Assembly: GCA_013695295.1 (NCBI GenBank)
Contig: JACDAS010000347.1
Span: 1 to 8,133, forward strand
Reading direction: 5' to 3'
Length of the DNA: 8,133 nt
Source of the DNA: Actinomycetota bacterium
GTDB lineage: Bacteria; Actinomycetota; Thermoleophilia; Gaiellales; Gaiellaceae
Part shown: piece by piece, positions 1 to 5,710 of the stretch
Position numbering within the stretch: position 1 is the first letter of the stretch
Layout: each line of letters opens with the position of its first letter
Notes under the pieces: model-generated
What the model was told of the DNA's origin: nothing
Databases searched by the model: none
The model's input: only the letters and a program-made list of their open reading frames with translations
Made by a program: the position numbers and the translations under genes

Positions 1-562
1 GGTTCTCTCCGACCGGACGATTCGGCGCCTGCTCGCCGAGGGCCGCATCGAGATCGATCCCTACGACGCGGCGCTCCTCCAGCCCTCGAGCGTGGATGTC
101 CGCGTCGACCGGTACTTCCGCGTCTTCCACAACGCGCGGTATCCGTATATCGACGTCAAGCTGCCGCAGGAGGAGCTGACCGAGCTGGTCGAGATCGGCG
201 ACGAGCAGCCGTTCATCCTGCACCCGGGGGAGTTCGTGCTCGGCTCGACACTCGAGCGGATCCGCCTCCCCGACGACCTGGTCGCACGATTGGAGGGCAA
301 GAGCTCGCTCGGGCGGCTCGGCCTCCTGATCCACTCGACGGCGGGCTTCATCGACCCCGGGTGGGACGGCCACGTTACGCTCGAGCTCTCGAACGTCGCC
401 AACCTCCCGATTACGATCTACCACCGGATGAAGATCGGCCAGCTCTCGTTCGTCCAGCTCACCGAGCCGGCGGAGACGCCCTACGGCACCGGCGCCCTCG
501 GCTCCAAGTACCAGGGCCAGAAGGGGCCCACGCCGAGCCGCTACTGGCGGAACTTCGAATGA
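1..562 (+). CDS. dcd: dCTP deaminase, probably the bifunctional dUMP-forming type (5' end cut by one or two bases)
   Basis: Converts dCTP toward dUMP in cytoplasmic pyrimidine deoxynucleotide synthesis. The frame is open from base 2 and begins V-L-S-D-R, matching the usual M-x-L-S-D start, so base 1 is most likely the last G of the start codon. The visible 186 residues include Q-P-S-S-V-D-V-R (about 27-34), H-P-G-E-F-V-L-G-S (74-82), the nucleotide-binding G-K-S-S-L-G-R-L-G-L (99-108), and T-L-E-L-S-N with the probable catalytic Glu at 128. The C-terminal S-K-Y-Q-G-Q-K-G-P-T-P-S-R region is complete. From memory of the family, the H-S-T-A-G-F-I-D-P-G stretch and overall wording resemble the Mycobacterium tuberculosis enzyme, which both deaminates dCTP and hydrolyses dUTP; bifunctionality here is inferred from that likeness. 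Length (about 187) fits the roughly 190-residue family. The stop overlaps the next gene's start (ATGA), so the two are probably translationally coupled. Confidence 0.96.
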   Translation, partial: VLSDRTIRRLLAEGRIEIDPYDAALLQPSSVDVRVDRYFRVFHNARYPYIDVKLPQEELTELVEIGDEQPFILHPGEFVLGSTLERIRLPDDLVARLEGKSSLGRLGLLIHSTAGFIDPGWDGHVTLELSNVANLPITIYHRMKIGQLSFVQLTEPAETPYGTGALGSKYQGQKGPTPSRYWRNFE

Positions 563-1449
563 TCCTCGTGACCGGCGCTACGGGGTTCGTGGGTCGGCAG
601 GCCGTGCACGCGCTTCGTGCGCGCGACCTCCCCGTTCGCAGTCTCGCTCGCCGGCCCGAGCGAGCCTCCACGCTGCGGAGCTCCGGCTGCGAGGTGGTAC
701 AGGGCGACATGACGGACGCGGACAGCCTTCGCCGCGCCACCGAGGGCGTCGACGCGATCGTCCACCTCGTCTCGATCATCACCGGCCGGCCCGCGGACTT
801 CGAGCGGATCATGATCCAGGGGACGCGCGATCTCGTCGCGGCCGCGGAGTCGGCGGGTGTGCGACGGCTCGTGCTGGTGAGCGCGCTCGGCACCTCCGAG
901 GAGACGCGGGAGCTCGTGCCGTACTACGGCGCGAAGTGGGAGATGGAGCAGGCGGTGCAGGGCTCGCCGATCGAGCACGTCATCTTCAGGCCCAGCTTCG
1001 TCTTCGGCCGCGGCGGCGTCCTGCCGACCTTCCTGCGGCAGGTCCGCTGGTCGCCGGTGACGACGGTGATCGGCCCGGGCACGCAAAGGCTGCAACCGAT
1101 CTGGGTCGAGGACGTCGCCGCTCACCTGGCGGCTGCGGTGGACGAGCCGGCAGCCGCGGATCGCACCTTCGACCTCGTGGGCCCCGAGGCCGTCACCTGG
1201 GATGAGCTCTACGCGCGGATCAAGGCCGTCCTCGGCAAGCGTCGTGTGACCGTTCACCTGCCGTTCGGGCTGGTGCGGATCGGCGCTGCGCTGACCGAGC
1301 GCCTCCCCGGCGCGCCGCTCACGCGCGACCAGCTGACGATGCTGGCGGACGGGGACAACGTCGGCGATCCGTCACCCGTTCGAAAGACCTTCGGGCTCGA
1401 GCTCGTCGGGCTCGACGAGCAGATCCGCCGCGCCGACCGGGGCGCCTAG
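559..1449 (+). CDS. NAD(P)-binding atypical SDR protein (complex I NDUFA9-like / nucleoside-diphosphate-sugar epimerase-like)
   Basis: A 296-residue Rossmann-fold protein. The nucleotide-binding glycine motif T-G-A-T-G-F-V-G is at residues 5-12, immediately after the first strand. G-D-M-T-D (49-53) follows the third strand, a V-S-A-L-G segment is at 107-111, and Y-Y-G-A-K (122-126) supplies a YxxxK pair as in active SDR enzymes. R-P-S-F-V-F-G (144-150) is the substrate-side loop typical of extended/atypical SDRs, and W-V-E-D-V-A (182-187) is the usual helix start after it. Such proteins include NDUFA9-like quinone-oxidoreductase accessory proteins and NmrA/epimerase relatives, so the substrate cannot be assigned. 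The ATG at 559 is supported by the four-base ATGA overlap with the deaminase stop and by the immediate start of the first beta strand (M-I-L-V-T-G). The longer upstream frame from 361 only shadows dcd. There is no signal peptide; it is probably cytosolic. Confidence 0.9.
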   Translation: MILVTGATGFVGRQAVHALRARDLPVRSLARRPERASTLRSSGCEVVQGDMTDADSLRRATEGVDAIVHLVSIITGRPADFERIMIQGTRDLVAAAESAGVRRLVLVSALGTSEETRELVPYYGAKWEMEQAVQGSPIEHVIFRPSFVFGRGGVLPTFLRQVRWSPVTTVIGPGTQRLQPIWVEDVAAHLAAAVDEPAAADRTFDLVGPEAVTWDELYARIKAVLGKRRVTVHLPFGLVRIGAALTERLPGAPLTRDQLTMLADGDNVGDPSPVRKTFGLELVGLDEQIRRADRGA

Positions 1450-1526
1450 GCCCCTTACGGGCGTCCCGTCGTAGGGTGCCGTCTGGCGCGATCGCCAAGC
1501 TTCGCCCCACCCACCAAGGAGGCCCC

Positions 1527-1715
1527 ATGAACGTCGGCATCAAGGCGCTGCTCCTGTTCGTCGCGGCGATCCTGTTCGTGATCACGATCTTCCTCGAAGA
1601 GCGCGCGTTCGACGTCCTGGCGCTCGGCCTGGCCGTGACGGCAGCTGCGTTCCTCGTGGATGCGCTCGGCATGGATCGACCGATCAGCAGCGACCGCGCG
1701 ACGACCAGGCGCTAG
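1527..1715 (+). CDS. small two-helix membrane protein, unknown function
   Basis: A 62-residue protein. The start is set by an exceptionally good Shine-Dalgarno sequence, AAGGAGG at 1516-1522, four bases before the ATG; an upstream in-frame GTG at 1476 has no such signal. Residues 7-22 (A-L-L-L-F-V-A-A-I-L-F-V-I-T-I-F) form a strong membrane helix, a short acidic turn (L-E-E-R) follows, then a second hydrophobic helix at about 28-46, ending in a polar, Arg-rich tail (D-R-A-T-T-R-R). It is a hairpin-type inner-membrane protein, possibly with both ends in the cytoplasm by the positive-inside rule. It lies 77 bases after the SDR gene on the same strand, so it could share that transcript. I do not recognise the family. 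Confidence 0.8.
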   Translation: MNVGIKALLLFVAAILFVITIFLEERAFDVLALGLAVTAAAFLVDALGMDRPISSDRATTRR

Positions 1716-1727
1716 CGTCCGTTCGAA

Positions 1728-1892
1728 CTACTTCGGCCGCGCTTCGCGCTCCCACGCGTCGAGCAACCCTTCGACGTGCCGGCGCTGCGCCTCCGAGAAG
1801 TCGACCCGGGCGAGGAGCCGACGCGCCTCGCCCGGGTCGTCGTTCGCCAGCGCCGCCTCGAGATGCTCGCGAAGCGGAATCGGCTGGGCCAA
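1728..1892 (-). CDS. possible small helical protein downstream of the hydrolase-like gene, start uncertain
   Basis: On the minus strand a frame stays open past the stop of the hydrolase-like gene and ends at TAG (1728-1730). The only usual start I find near it is TTG at 1892, giving 54 residues. The open frame continues upstream with coding-like composition to about 1956, so the true start could be a CTG overlapping the upstream stop. The peptide contains L-R-E-H-L-E-A-A-L and E-A-R-R-L-L-A-R-V-D-F-S-E-A-Q-R, then H-V-E-G-L-L-D-A-W-E, which read as amphipathic, charged helices. Third positions are almost all G or C. It ends 12 bases from the convergent membrane-protein gene. No family recognised; coding status is an inference from codon pattern and helix character. 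Confidence 0.45.
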   Translation of the reverse strand: MAQPIPLREHLEAALANDDPGEARRLLARVDFSEAQRRHVEGLLDAWEREARPK

Positions 1893-1951
1893 CTGGCGCC
1901 GGAGCCAGCGGCGGAGGCTGACCCTGACCGCGCTCGACGGGATCGAGCGGC

Positions 1952-3193
1952 TCAGGTGCCGAGCTCCACGGTCGGCAGCGTCCCGAGCATCTCGGTGGCG
2001 AGCTGCCGATCGATCGCCGCTGGCACCGGCTGGAGCCCCGGCACGAAGCCCTGCGGCGTTCGAGCAAGCTCGCGCAGCGAGTGAGCTTGCAGGGCGAAGC
2101 CGAGGTCCATGATCTGGATCTGGTGCCCGCTGGCAGCGCTCAAGTTCAGCATCTCTCCGCGGGCCAGCAGGCGCACCGTTCGCCCGCTCTCGAGCTGGTA
2201 CTCGGTCACGTGGGGACTCACCTCCGTCCGCCGGACGGCGAGGGCCTCCAGCGCCGGGACGTCGATCTCAGTGCCAAAATGCCCGACGTTCGCGAGCATG
2301 GCGCCGTCTCGCAGGCCGAGCAGCTGCTCGCGACGAACGATCCCGGGCCGTCCCGTCACGGTGATGACGACGTGTGCCTCGCGCAGCGCGCCTGCCAGGT
2401 CGCGGACGCGCATCCCCTCGAAGGCCGCCTCGAGCGCTCGCACCGGGTCTCGCTCGACGACGAGTACGGCTGCATTGAGGGCTCGAAGCGTCCGGGCAAG
2501 GCTTCGGCCGCAGGAGCCGTAGCCGACCACCGCGAAGGTCGTGGCCGCGATCAGCGAGTTGGTCGCCCGAAGGAAGCCGTCGACGACCGCGGGCCCGATG
2601 CCGTGCTGGTTCTCGAACAGCAGCTTCAACGGGCTGTCGTTGATCACGACGACCGGGAACGGCACGGCCCCCGCGAGCTCCTCGCGCAGGCGGTTCGCGC
2701 CCGAAGTCGTCTCCTCGGTGGCTGCGGTCACGCGCGAATCCTCGCGCCGAAGGCACCCCGCGATCAGGTCGGCCCCGTTGTCGAGAAGCAGGTCCGGGCC
2801 CGAGGCCAGCACGCGCTCGACGTGTTCGTGGTGGTCTGCGAGCGAGTCGCGCCGGCGTGCATAGACGCGGATCCCGGCTGCGCCCGCGAGCGCGGCCGCC
2901 ACCCCGTCGTCGGTCGTCGCGGGGCTCCCCGTCCAGACGACTTCCGCGCCCCCGGCGCGGAGCACTTCCACCAGCACGCCGGTCTTGGACTCGACGTGCA
3001 GGCACATGCCGATCCGCCTCCCGGCGAGCGGGCGCTCGCGCTCGAACTCGGCCCGAAGGCCCGCCAGGAGCGGCATGTTCGAGCGCGCCCAGGCAACGCG
3101 GAGCGCCCCGGCCGCAGCGAGGGTCTCGTCCTCGACGAGGCTCTGCGGGAGGTGGTCGAGCGAAGGCGGTGGGTGGTCGAGCGTAGGCTGCAT
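1952..3193 (-). CDS. divergent S-adenosylhomocysteine hydrolase-like protein (AdoHcyase family)
   Basis: The canonical enzyme splits S-adenosylhomocysteine, the product of SAM-dependent methylation, into adenosine and homocysteine using bound NAD. This 413-residue protein has the family order. S-N-M-P-L-L (38-43) aligns with the usual E-x-x-M-P-G-L-M. C-L-H-V-E (64-68) carries the equivalent of human His55. T-E-E-T-T-S-G (159-165) matches S-E-E-T-T-T-G. N-D-S-P-L-K (185-190) supplies the catalytic Lys. G-Y-G-S-C-G-R (224-230) is the NAD glycine motif, followed by V-E-R-D-P with the ribose-binding Glu (247). N-V-G-H-F (302-306) and S-G-H (356-358) supply the two late His positions. Oddities: L-L-D-N-G-A-D (136-142) has Asn139 where human Asp131 is expected; L-F-E-N (192-195) has Glu194 where Asp190 is expected; and the C-terminus stops about 20 residues early, before the Lys/Tyr tail that reaches into the neighbouring subunit's NAD site. 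It may be a specialised or inactive paralogue, so I give no ahcY symbol. ATG 3193 follows a possible -10 box. Confidence 0.85.
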   Translation of the reverse strand: MQPTLDHPPPSLDHLPQSLVEDETLAAAGALRVAWARSNMPLLAGLRAEFERERPLAGRRIGMCLHVESKTGVLVEVLRAGGAEVVWTGSPATTDDGVAAALAGAAGIRVYARRRDSLADHHEHVERVLASGPDLLLDNGADLIAGCLRREDSRVTAATEETTSGANRLREELAGAVPFPVVVINDSPLKLLFENQHGIGPAVVDGFLRATNSLIAATTFAVVGYGSCGRSLARTLRALNAAVLVVERDPVRALEAAFEGMRVRDLAGALREAHVVITVTGRPGIVRREQLLGLRDGAMLANVGHFGTEIDVPALEALAVRRTEVSPHVTEYQLESGRTVRLLARGEMLNLSAASGHQIQIMDLGFALQAHSLRELARTPQGFVPGLQPVPAAIDRQLATEMLGTLPTVELGT

Positions 3194-3202
3194 GCCGTCG
3201 CG

Positions 3203-3208
3203 ATCCTA
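3203..3208 (-). promoter_or_regulatory. possible -10 box (TAGGAT) of the hydrolase-like gene
   Basis: The minus strand reads TAGGAT, nine bases before the ATG at 3193. A -10 hexamer at this distance would place transcription start at or just before the start codon, as in leaderless actinobacterial mRNAs. No convincing -35 element is visible at 16-18 bases upstream. If real, the gene has a promoter downstream of the terminator hairpin and need not be read through from the O-methyltransferase. Confidence 0.3.
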
Positions 3209-3251
3209 AGCCTCACGCGTCCGCGAGGGGCTGCGCGAGGCAAGTGCCAGG

Positions 3252-3279
3252 AAAAGAACGAGGGCCGCTTTCGCGGCCC
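3252..3279 (-). terminator. Rho-independent terminator with GNRA tetraloop
   Basis: On the minus strand the sequence GGGCCGCGAAAGCGGCCC (3279 down to 3262) folds into a perfect 7-bp all-G/C stem closed by a GAAA tetraloop. A T-rich tail, TCGTTCTTTT, follows at 3261-3252. The plus strand has no T-tract after the stem, so the orientation is minus. It lies 59 bases before the hydrolase-like start codon, so it either ends the upstream transcript or a small RNA, or acts as the terminator half of an attenuator controlling the hydrolase-like gene. Confidence 0.75.
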
Positions 3280-3464
3280 CCGGTCCAGCACCAGCGTCGT
3301 AGTGGTAGGGACGCTTCCGGCCCGGTCACGTCGACCGGGCGGCGCGTTTGCGCGAGTCCCCCACGCTGGCTAGGCGGTTCCCTTCAGGTCCCGGGGACAC
3401 GCCCCTACCCGCTGGTACCTCCGCTGCCCGTACTGGAATCTTCCACTATCGGACCACCTCCTTT
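3262..3464 (-). ncRNA. structured RNA segment: attenuator/riboswitch-like leader or small RNA
   Basis: This non-coding stretch between the O-methyltransferase stop and the hydrolase-like start holds nested complementary segments. An outer stem pairs 3291-3295 with 3365-3369, 3302-3305 with 3361-3364 and 3308-3312 with 3356-3360, giving 14 pairs with bulges. Inside it are an 8-bp hairpin (3320-3327 with 3333-3340) and a short GC hairpin (3342-3345 with 3350-3353), forming a three-way junction. A second domain pairs 3374-3377 with 3421-3424 and 3386-3389 with 3417-3420, enclosing a GGGG/CCCC hairpin (3393-3396 with 3402-3405). The final terminator hairpin is at 3262-3279. Direction (minus) is inferred from the terminator's T-tract and flanking genes. 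I compared it by eye with SAH, SAM, guanidine, cobalamin, c-di-AMP, ZTP and T-box consensus features and with SRP, tmRNA and RNase P RNA and found no convincing match. The class is therefore unknown. Confidence 0.5.
3405..3446 (-). CDS. possible 13-codon leader peptide in the structured segment
   Basis: The minus strand carries AAAGGAGGT (3464-3456), an extended match to the ribosome's anti-Shine-Dalgarno sequence. Ten bases after GGAGG lies GTG (3446), opening V-E-D-S-S-T-G-S-G-G-T-S-G and then TAG (3407-3405). The stop codon falls at the base of the GGGG/CCCC hairpin of the next RNA domain, a layout that would let a translating ribosome affect folding downstream. The peptide has no run of a single amino acid such as would mark classic amino-acid attenuation, although Gly and Ser are frequent. 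The strong binding site is seen directly; translation is inferred. The frame is also open upstream across the O-methyltransferase gene, but that part is only a shadow. Confidence 0.35.
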   Translation of the reverse strand: MEDSSTGSGGTSG

Positions 3465-3475
3465 CCGCGTTGGCC

Positions 3476-4102
3476 TTACTGTAGCGGCTGACGCAACACG
3501 ACCGACAGCTCGAGCCCGCGATCGAGCGGGACGGTCACGCTCTCGAGCGACGGGTCCGCCTGCCGGCTCGAGGAGTAGGCCCCGAGCGTCTCTGCGTGCG
3601 AGAGGACGTTGTCGGCGACCACCACCCCGCCGGGCTCGAGCTTCCCTCGGGCGAGCCCGAAGTACAACTCGTAGTCGCCCTTCTCCGCGTCGAGGAAGCA
3701 CACGTCGAAGACGTCGTCGATCCCCGGCAGGGTCTCGCGCGCGTCGCCCTCGACGAGCTGGGCCCAGTCCGCGAGGCCTGCAGCGGAGACGTTTCGATGC
3801 CACGCCTCGATCTTTGTGGGATCGTGCTCGAACGAGAGCAGCCGGCCGCCGAGGTGGCGAACGCCGGCGGCTAGCCAGACGGACGAGTAGCCGCGCGAGC
3901 CGCCGATCTCGAGCACCTCGCAGCCGGTCTGCGGCGCGACGAGGGCGAAGAGGAACTGTCCGGTCGTCCGTGCGACCTGACGCGAGCGCTGCTCGGCCGG
4001 CAGGCCGCGAGCCCGCTCGTCGGCATCCTCGTGCTCGAGCCGCCGGAGGACTTCACGAACGCGGTCGTCGAGCACTAGATGCTTGTCCGGAAAATCGCGC
4101 AC
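3476..4102 (-). CDS. SAM-dependent O-methyltransferase (caffeoyl-CoA OMT-like family)
   Basis: Transfers a methyl group from S-adenosylmethionine to a small-molecule hydroxyl, usually a catechol-like or phenolic acceptor bound through a divalent metal. The 208 residues show the family order: V-L-E-I-G-G-S-R-G-Y-S-S (63-74) is the SAM-binding motif I; F-E-H-D-P (91-95) holds the ribose-contacting acid; E-G-D-A-R-E-T-L-P (118-126) follows; F-L-D-A-E-K (136-141) carries Asp138, and V-A-D-N (162-165) supplies Asp164-Asn165, the usual metal ligands. Length is near the common 200-220. The start is uncertain: GTG at 4102 gives the full-length product but has no clear ribosome binding site, and GTG at 4075 is an alternative. 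The first nine codons lie in one arm of an inverted repeat. It is 71 bases downstream of another methyltransferase gene and may be in the same transcript. Substrate unknown. Confidence 0.88.
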   Translation of the reverse strand: MRDFPDKHLVLDDRVREVLRRLEHEDADERARGLPAEQRSRQVARTTGQFLFALVAPQTGCEVLEIGGSRGYSSVWLAAGVRHLGGRLLSFEHDPTKIEAWHRNVSAAGLADWAQLVEGDARETLPGIDDVFDVCFLDAEKGDYELYFGLARGKLEPGGVVVADNVLSHAETLGAYSSSRQADPSLESVTVPLDRGLELSVVLRQPLQ

Positions 4103-4171
4103 TGGAGGGGGTGGGCCCGACCAAGCGGGGCACCGCGGCTACTCGCTCGCGTGGATTTCCGGACGAGCATC
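4078..4171. repeat. inverted repeat spanning the gap before the O-methyltransferase gene
   Basis: GATGCTTGTCCGGAAAATC at 4078-4096 is complementary to GATTTCCGGACGAGCATC at 4154-4171, with one mismatch and one bulged base over 19 positions and 57 bases between the arms. In minus-strand RNA the first-transcribed arm begins three bases after the last base of the upstream methyltransferase stop codon, and the second arm covers the first codons of the O-methyltransferase. No T-tract follows the second arm, so a simple intrinsic terminator is unlikely. It could gate translation of the downstream gene, stabilise the upstream message, or be a dispersed repeat element. Confidence 0.6.
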
Positions 4172-4173
4172 GA

Positions 4174-4962
4174 CTAAGCCGGCGTTGCGACCAGGTACTG
4201 GAAGACGTTCTCGAGCCGGTAGATGCCGGTCAGGGGATCCTGGAAAGGTTGCAGCACTTCGGCGATCGCCTGCTCGACCGCCTCGCGGCCGATCGCGCGC
4301 TCGGCAAGCGCTGCCGGCCCCGCCGAGGCGAGCCCGCGAATCGCCGTGCCCAGATCGGGATACACCCAGGGACACGGCACCTCGTGCACCTTCCCCGCTC
4401 GCAGGCCGGCGCGCTCGACAAGCCCCGCGAGCGCTCCTTCCTCCGAGAGGGCGAACGGCGCCGGCAGCCCCGCGGCCGGCTCGGGCAGGAACGGCGCGAG
4501 CGCATCGCGGACGACCGATCCCTCGCAGTCCTCCGGCCGGCCCCAGACGGCGGCGGCGATCCTCCCCTCCGGGTGAACGACCCGGGCGGCCTCCCGCAGG
4601 GCGCCCACCGGATCACCGGCGAACTGCAACGAGTTGAGGGCTGTGACGAGGTCGAATGCGTCGTCGTCGAAGGGAAGCTGCTCCATGTCGCCGACGCGGA
4701 AGTCGCCGTCGGGGACCCGCTCGCGCGCGATCGCGATCAGCGCGGCGGAGGCGTCGATCCCGGCGACGGCTGTCCCGGCCTCGGCCGCGTTCAGGCAGAA
4801 CCTGCCCGCGCCGCAGCCGACGTCGAGGAGCCGGGTCTCGGCATCCACGCCCAGCCCGTCCGCGACCGACTCGTAGAGCGGTAGGGCACCGGCCTCCTGG
4901 ATCTCGGCCCAGTCCTGGGCCCGCGCCCCCCAGAGGTCGCCTTGAGCCTCAGAGCTGCTCAC
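4174..4962 (-). CDS. class I SAM-dependent methyltransferase (Methyltransf_11 type)
   Basis: A 262-residue methyltransferase. L-L-D-V-G-C-G-A-G-R-F (45-55) is the SAM-binding glycine loop. G-I-D-A-S (68-72) has the acidic residue after strand 2, G-D-M-E-Q-L-P-F-D-D (91-100) is the motif preceding strand 4, and the A-L-N-S-L-Q-F region (108-114) continues it. A-R-V-V-H-P-E-G-R (126-134) is the typical post-core helix and strand. The C-terminal 120 residues vary in the family and give no substrate clue, though P-C-P-W-V-Y-P-D-L (196-204) resembles segments of small-molecule and ubiquinone-type methyltransferases. The GTG start overlaps the Rieske gene's stop as GTGA, with a GGAG six bases upstream, so it is the last gene of the tightly packed operon. 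The product is the same S-adenosylhomocysteine that the hydrolase-like neighbour would be expected to bind. Confidence 0.9.
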   Translation of the reverse strand: MSSSEAQGDLWGARAQDWAEIQEAGALPLYESVADGLGVDAETRLLDVGCGAGRFCLNAAEAGTAVAGIDASAALIAIARERVPDGDFRVGDMEQLPFDDDAFDLVTALNSLQFAGDPVGALREAARVVHPEGRIAAAVWGRPEDCEGSVVRDALAPFLPEPAAGLPAPFALSEEGALAGLVERAGLRAGKVHEVPCPWVYPDLGTAIRGLASAGPAALAERAIGREAVEQAIAEVLQPFQDPLTGIYRLENVFQYLVATPA

Positions 4963-5273
4963 GCGAGCTCCACCTTGATCAGCCCGTCGTCGACGCGGAC
5001 GCGAAAGGTCTCGACCGGCATGACGGCCGGAAGGGTGAGCGCGCGCCCGCTGCGGATGTCGATCCGCGCACCGTGCCGGGGGCAGACCGCGTACCCCTCG
5101 TCGAGGTCGAAGTCCCCCTCGCAGAGCGGCCCGTCGTCGTGGGAGCAGCGGTCCTCGAGGGCGAAGAGCTCACCACCGAGGTTGTACACGCCCACCGAGA
5201 TCTCGCCGGCATGCACGATTCTCACCTCGCCCGGAGGAAGGTCCTCGAGCGCGCAAACGACGATCTCGGCCAC
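4959..5273 (-). CDS. Rieske [2Fe-2S] ferredoxin-like protein
   Basis: A 104-residue electron-transfer protein of the small Rieske type found as ferredoxin subunits of non-haem iron oxygenases or in Fe-S assembly operons. The two cluster-binding boxes are present: C-S-H (Cys43, His45) followed by D-D-G-P-L, and C-P-R-H (Cys64, His67), separated by 18 residues, with G-A-R-I-D after the second box as is usual. No transmembrane anchor or signal peptide, so it is cytosolic. The frame is open far upstream, but the GTG at 5273, five bases after the sufU stop, puts the first beta strand (V-A-E-I-V-V-C-A-L) at the N-terminus as in relatives; the longer version would only shadow sufU. No oxygenase large subunit is visible in this window, so the partner is unknown. 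Confidence 0.93.
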   Translation of the reverse strand: MAEIVVCALEDLPPGEVRIVHAGEISVGVYNLGGELFALEDRCSHDDGPLCEGDFDLDEGYAVCPRHGARIDIRSGRALTLPAVMPVETFRVRVDDGLIKVELA

Positions 5274-5278
5274 CCTAC

Positions 5279-5710
5279 CTAGCGCAGATCGAGCTCTTCG
5301 AGGCCCGCCAGGCCCTGCGGCAGAGGCGTCCCCTTCGCCTTGTGCAGCGCCACCTTGAGCGTCGTCAGGCCGAGCATCGCGCACTTCAGGCGCACCGGGG
5401 TGAGTGGGATCCCGAGCTCGTCGAGCAGCTCCTCCTTCGACATCGCCGCGACGTCGCCGGCGGTCCGGCCCTGGACGAGCTCCATCAGCATCGAGGTCGC
5501 CGCCTGGCTGATCGCGCATCCCCGGCCGTCGAAGCGCACCTCGTCGATCGTGTCGTCGTCGGAGAAGTTGACGAAGATCGAGACCTCGTCACCGCAGAGC
5601 GGGTTCTGGCCCTCGGCCTCCGCGTCCGCACCCTCGAGCGTTCCGTGCCCACGCGGATTCTTGTAGTGGTCGAGGATCACCTCGCGGTAGAGCTGGTCGA
5701 ACTCGCTCAC
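5279..5710 (-). CDS. sufU: SufU-like Fe-S cluster assembly protein
   Basis: A 143-residue member of the NifU-N/IscU fold, closest in wording to SufU, the zinc-binding protein that accepts sulfur from SufS in the SUF pathway of Firmicutes and Actinobacteria. The three conserved cysteines are present: N-P-L-C-G-D (Cys39 with Asp41), G-R-G-C-A-I-S (Cys65) and R-L-K-C-A (Cys110). N-terminal L-Y-R-E-V-I-L-D-H-Y-K-N-P-R (7-20) is a family hallmark. The spacing between the second and third Cys (45 residues, more than in IscU) favours SufU over IscU. The GTG start overlaps the stop of the preceding 46-residue gene (GTGA), implying coupling. No SufS, SufB, SufC or SufD is visible in the window. Confidence 0.93.
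   Translation of the reverse strand: MSEFDQLYREVILDHYKNPRGHGTLEGADAEAEGQNPLCGDEVSIFVNFSDDDTIDEVRFDGRGCAISQAATSMLMELVQGRTAGDVAAMSKEELLDELGIPLTPVRLKCAMLGLTTLKVALHKAKGTPLPQGLAGLEELDLR

Noticed and set aside
1457..1469. Small inverted repeat ACGGG-CGT-CCCGT after the SDR gene
   Set aside because: Only five pairs with a three-base loop and no T-tract; too weak to call a terminator.
3153..3190. Direct repeat GGTGGTCGAGCG near the hydrolase-like start
   Set aside because: It lies within the coding sequence and matches the repeated L-D-H-x-P peptide at the N-terminus; likely a local coding duplication.
2081..3373. A 430-codon plus-strand open frame opposite the hydrolase-like gene
   Set aside because: The minus strand carries recognisable AdoHcyase motifs throughout; the plus frame shows none.
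3374..3424. Possible T-box (GGTACC near AGCG) or SRP-like (ACCTGAAGGGAACCGCC) RNA
   Set aside because: The key consensus strings, the T-box TGGNACC bulge and the SRP GGAAGGAAGCAG core, are absent, and the downstream gene is not of the expected kind.
3451..3466. Plus-strand GGACCACCTCCTTTCC, resembling the 3' end of 16S rRNA
   Set aside because: No other 16S sequence precedes it. It is simply the complement of an extended Shine-Dalgarno sequence on the minus strand.
3244..4884. A 546-codon plus-strand open frame
   Set aside because: It is extremely Arg/Pro/Ser-rich, runs antisense through two methyltransferases with clear motifs, and has no domain of its own; a GC-rich shadow.
4959..5519. 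A 186-codon version of the Rieske gene
   Set aside because: The extra N-terminal part overlaps sufU out of frame and is low-complexity; the start at 5273 fits the fold and gene spacing.
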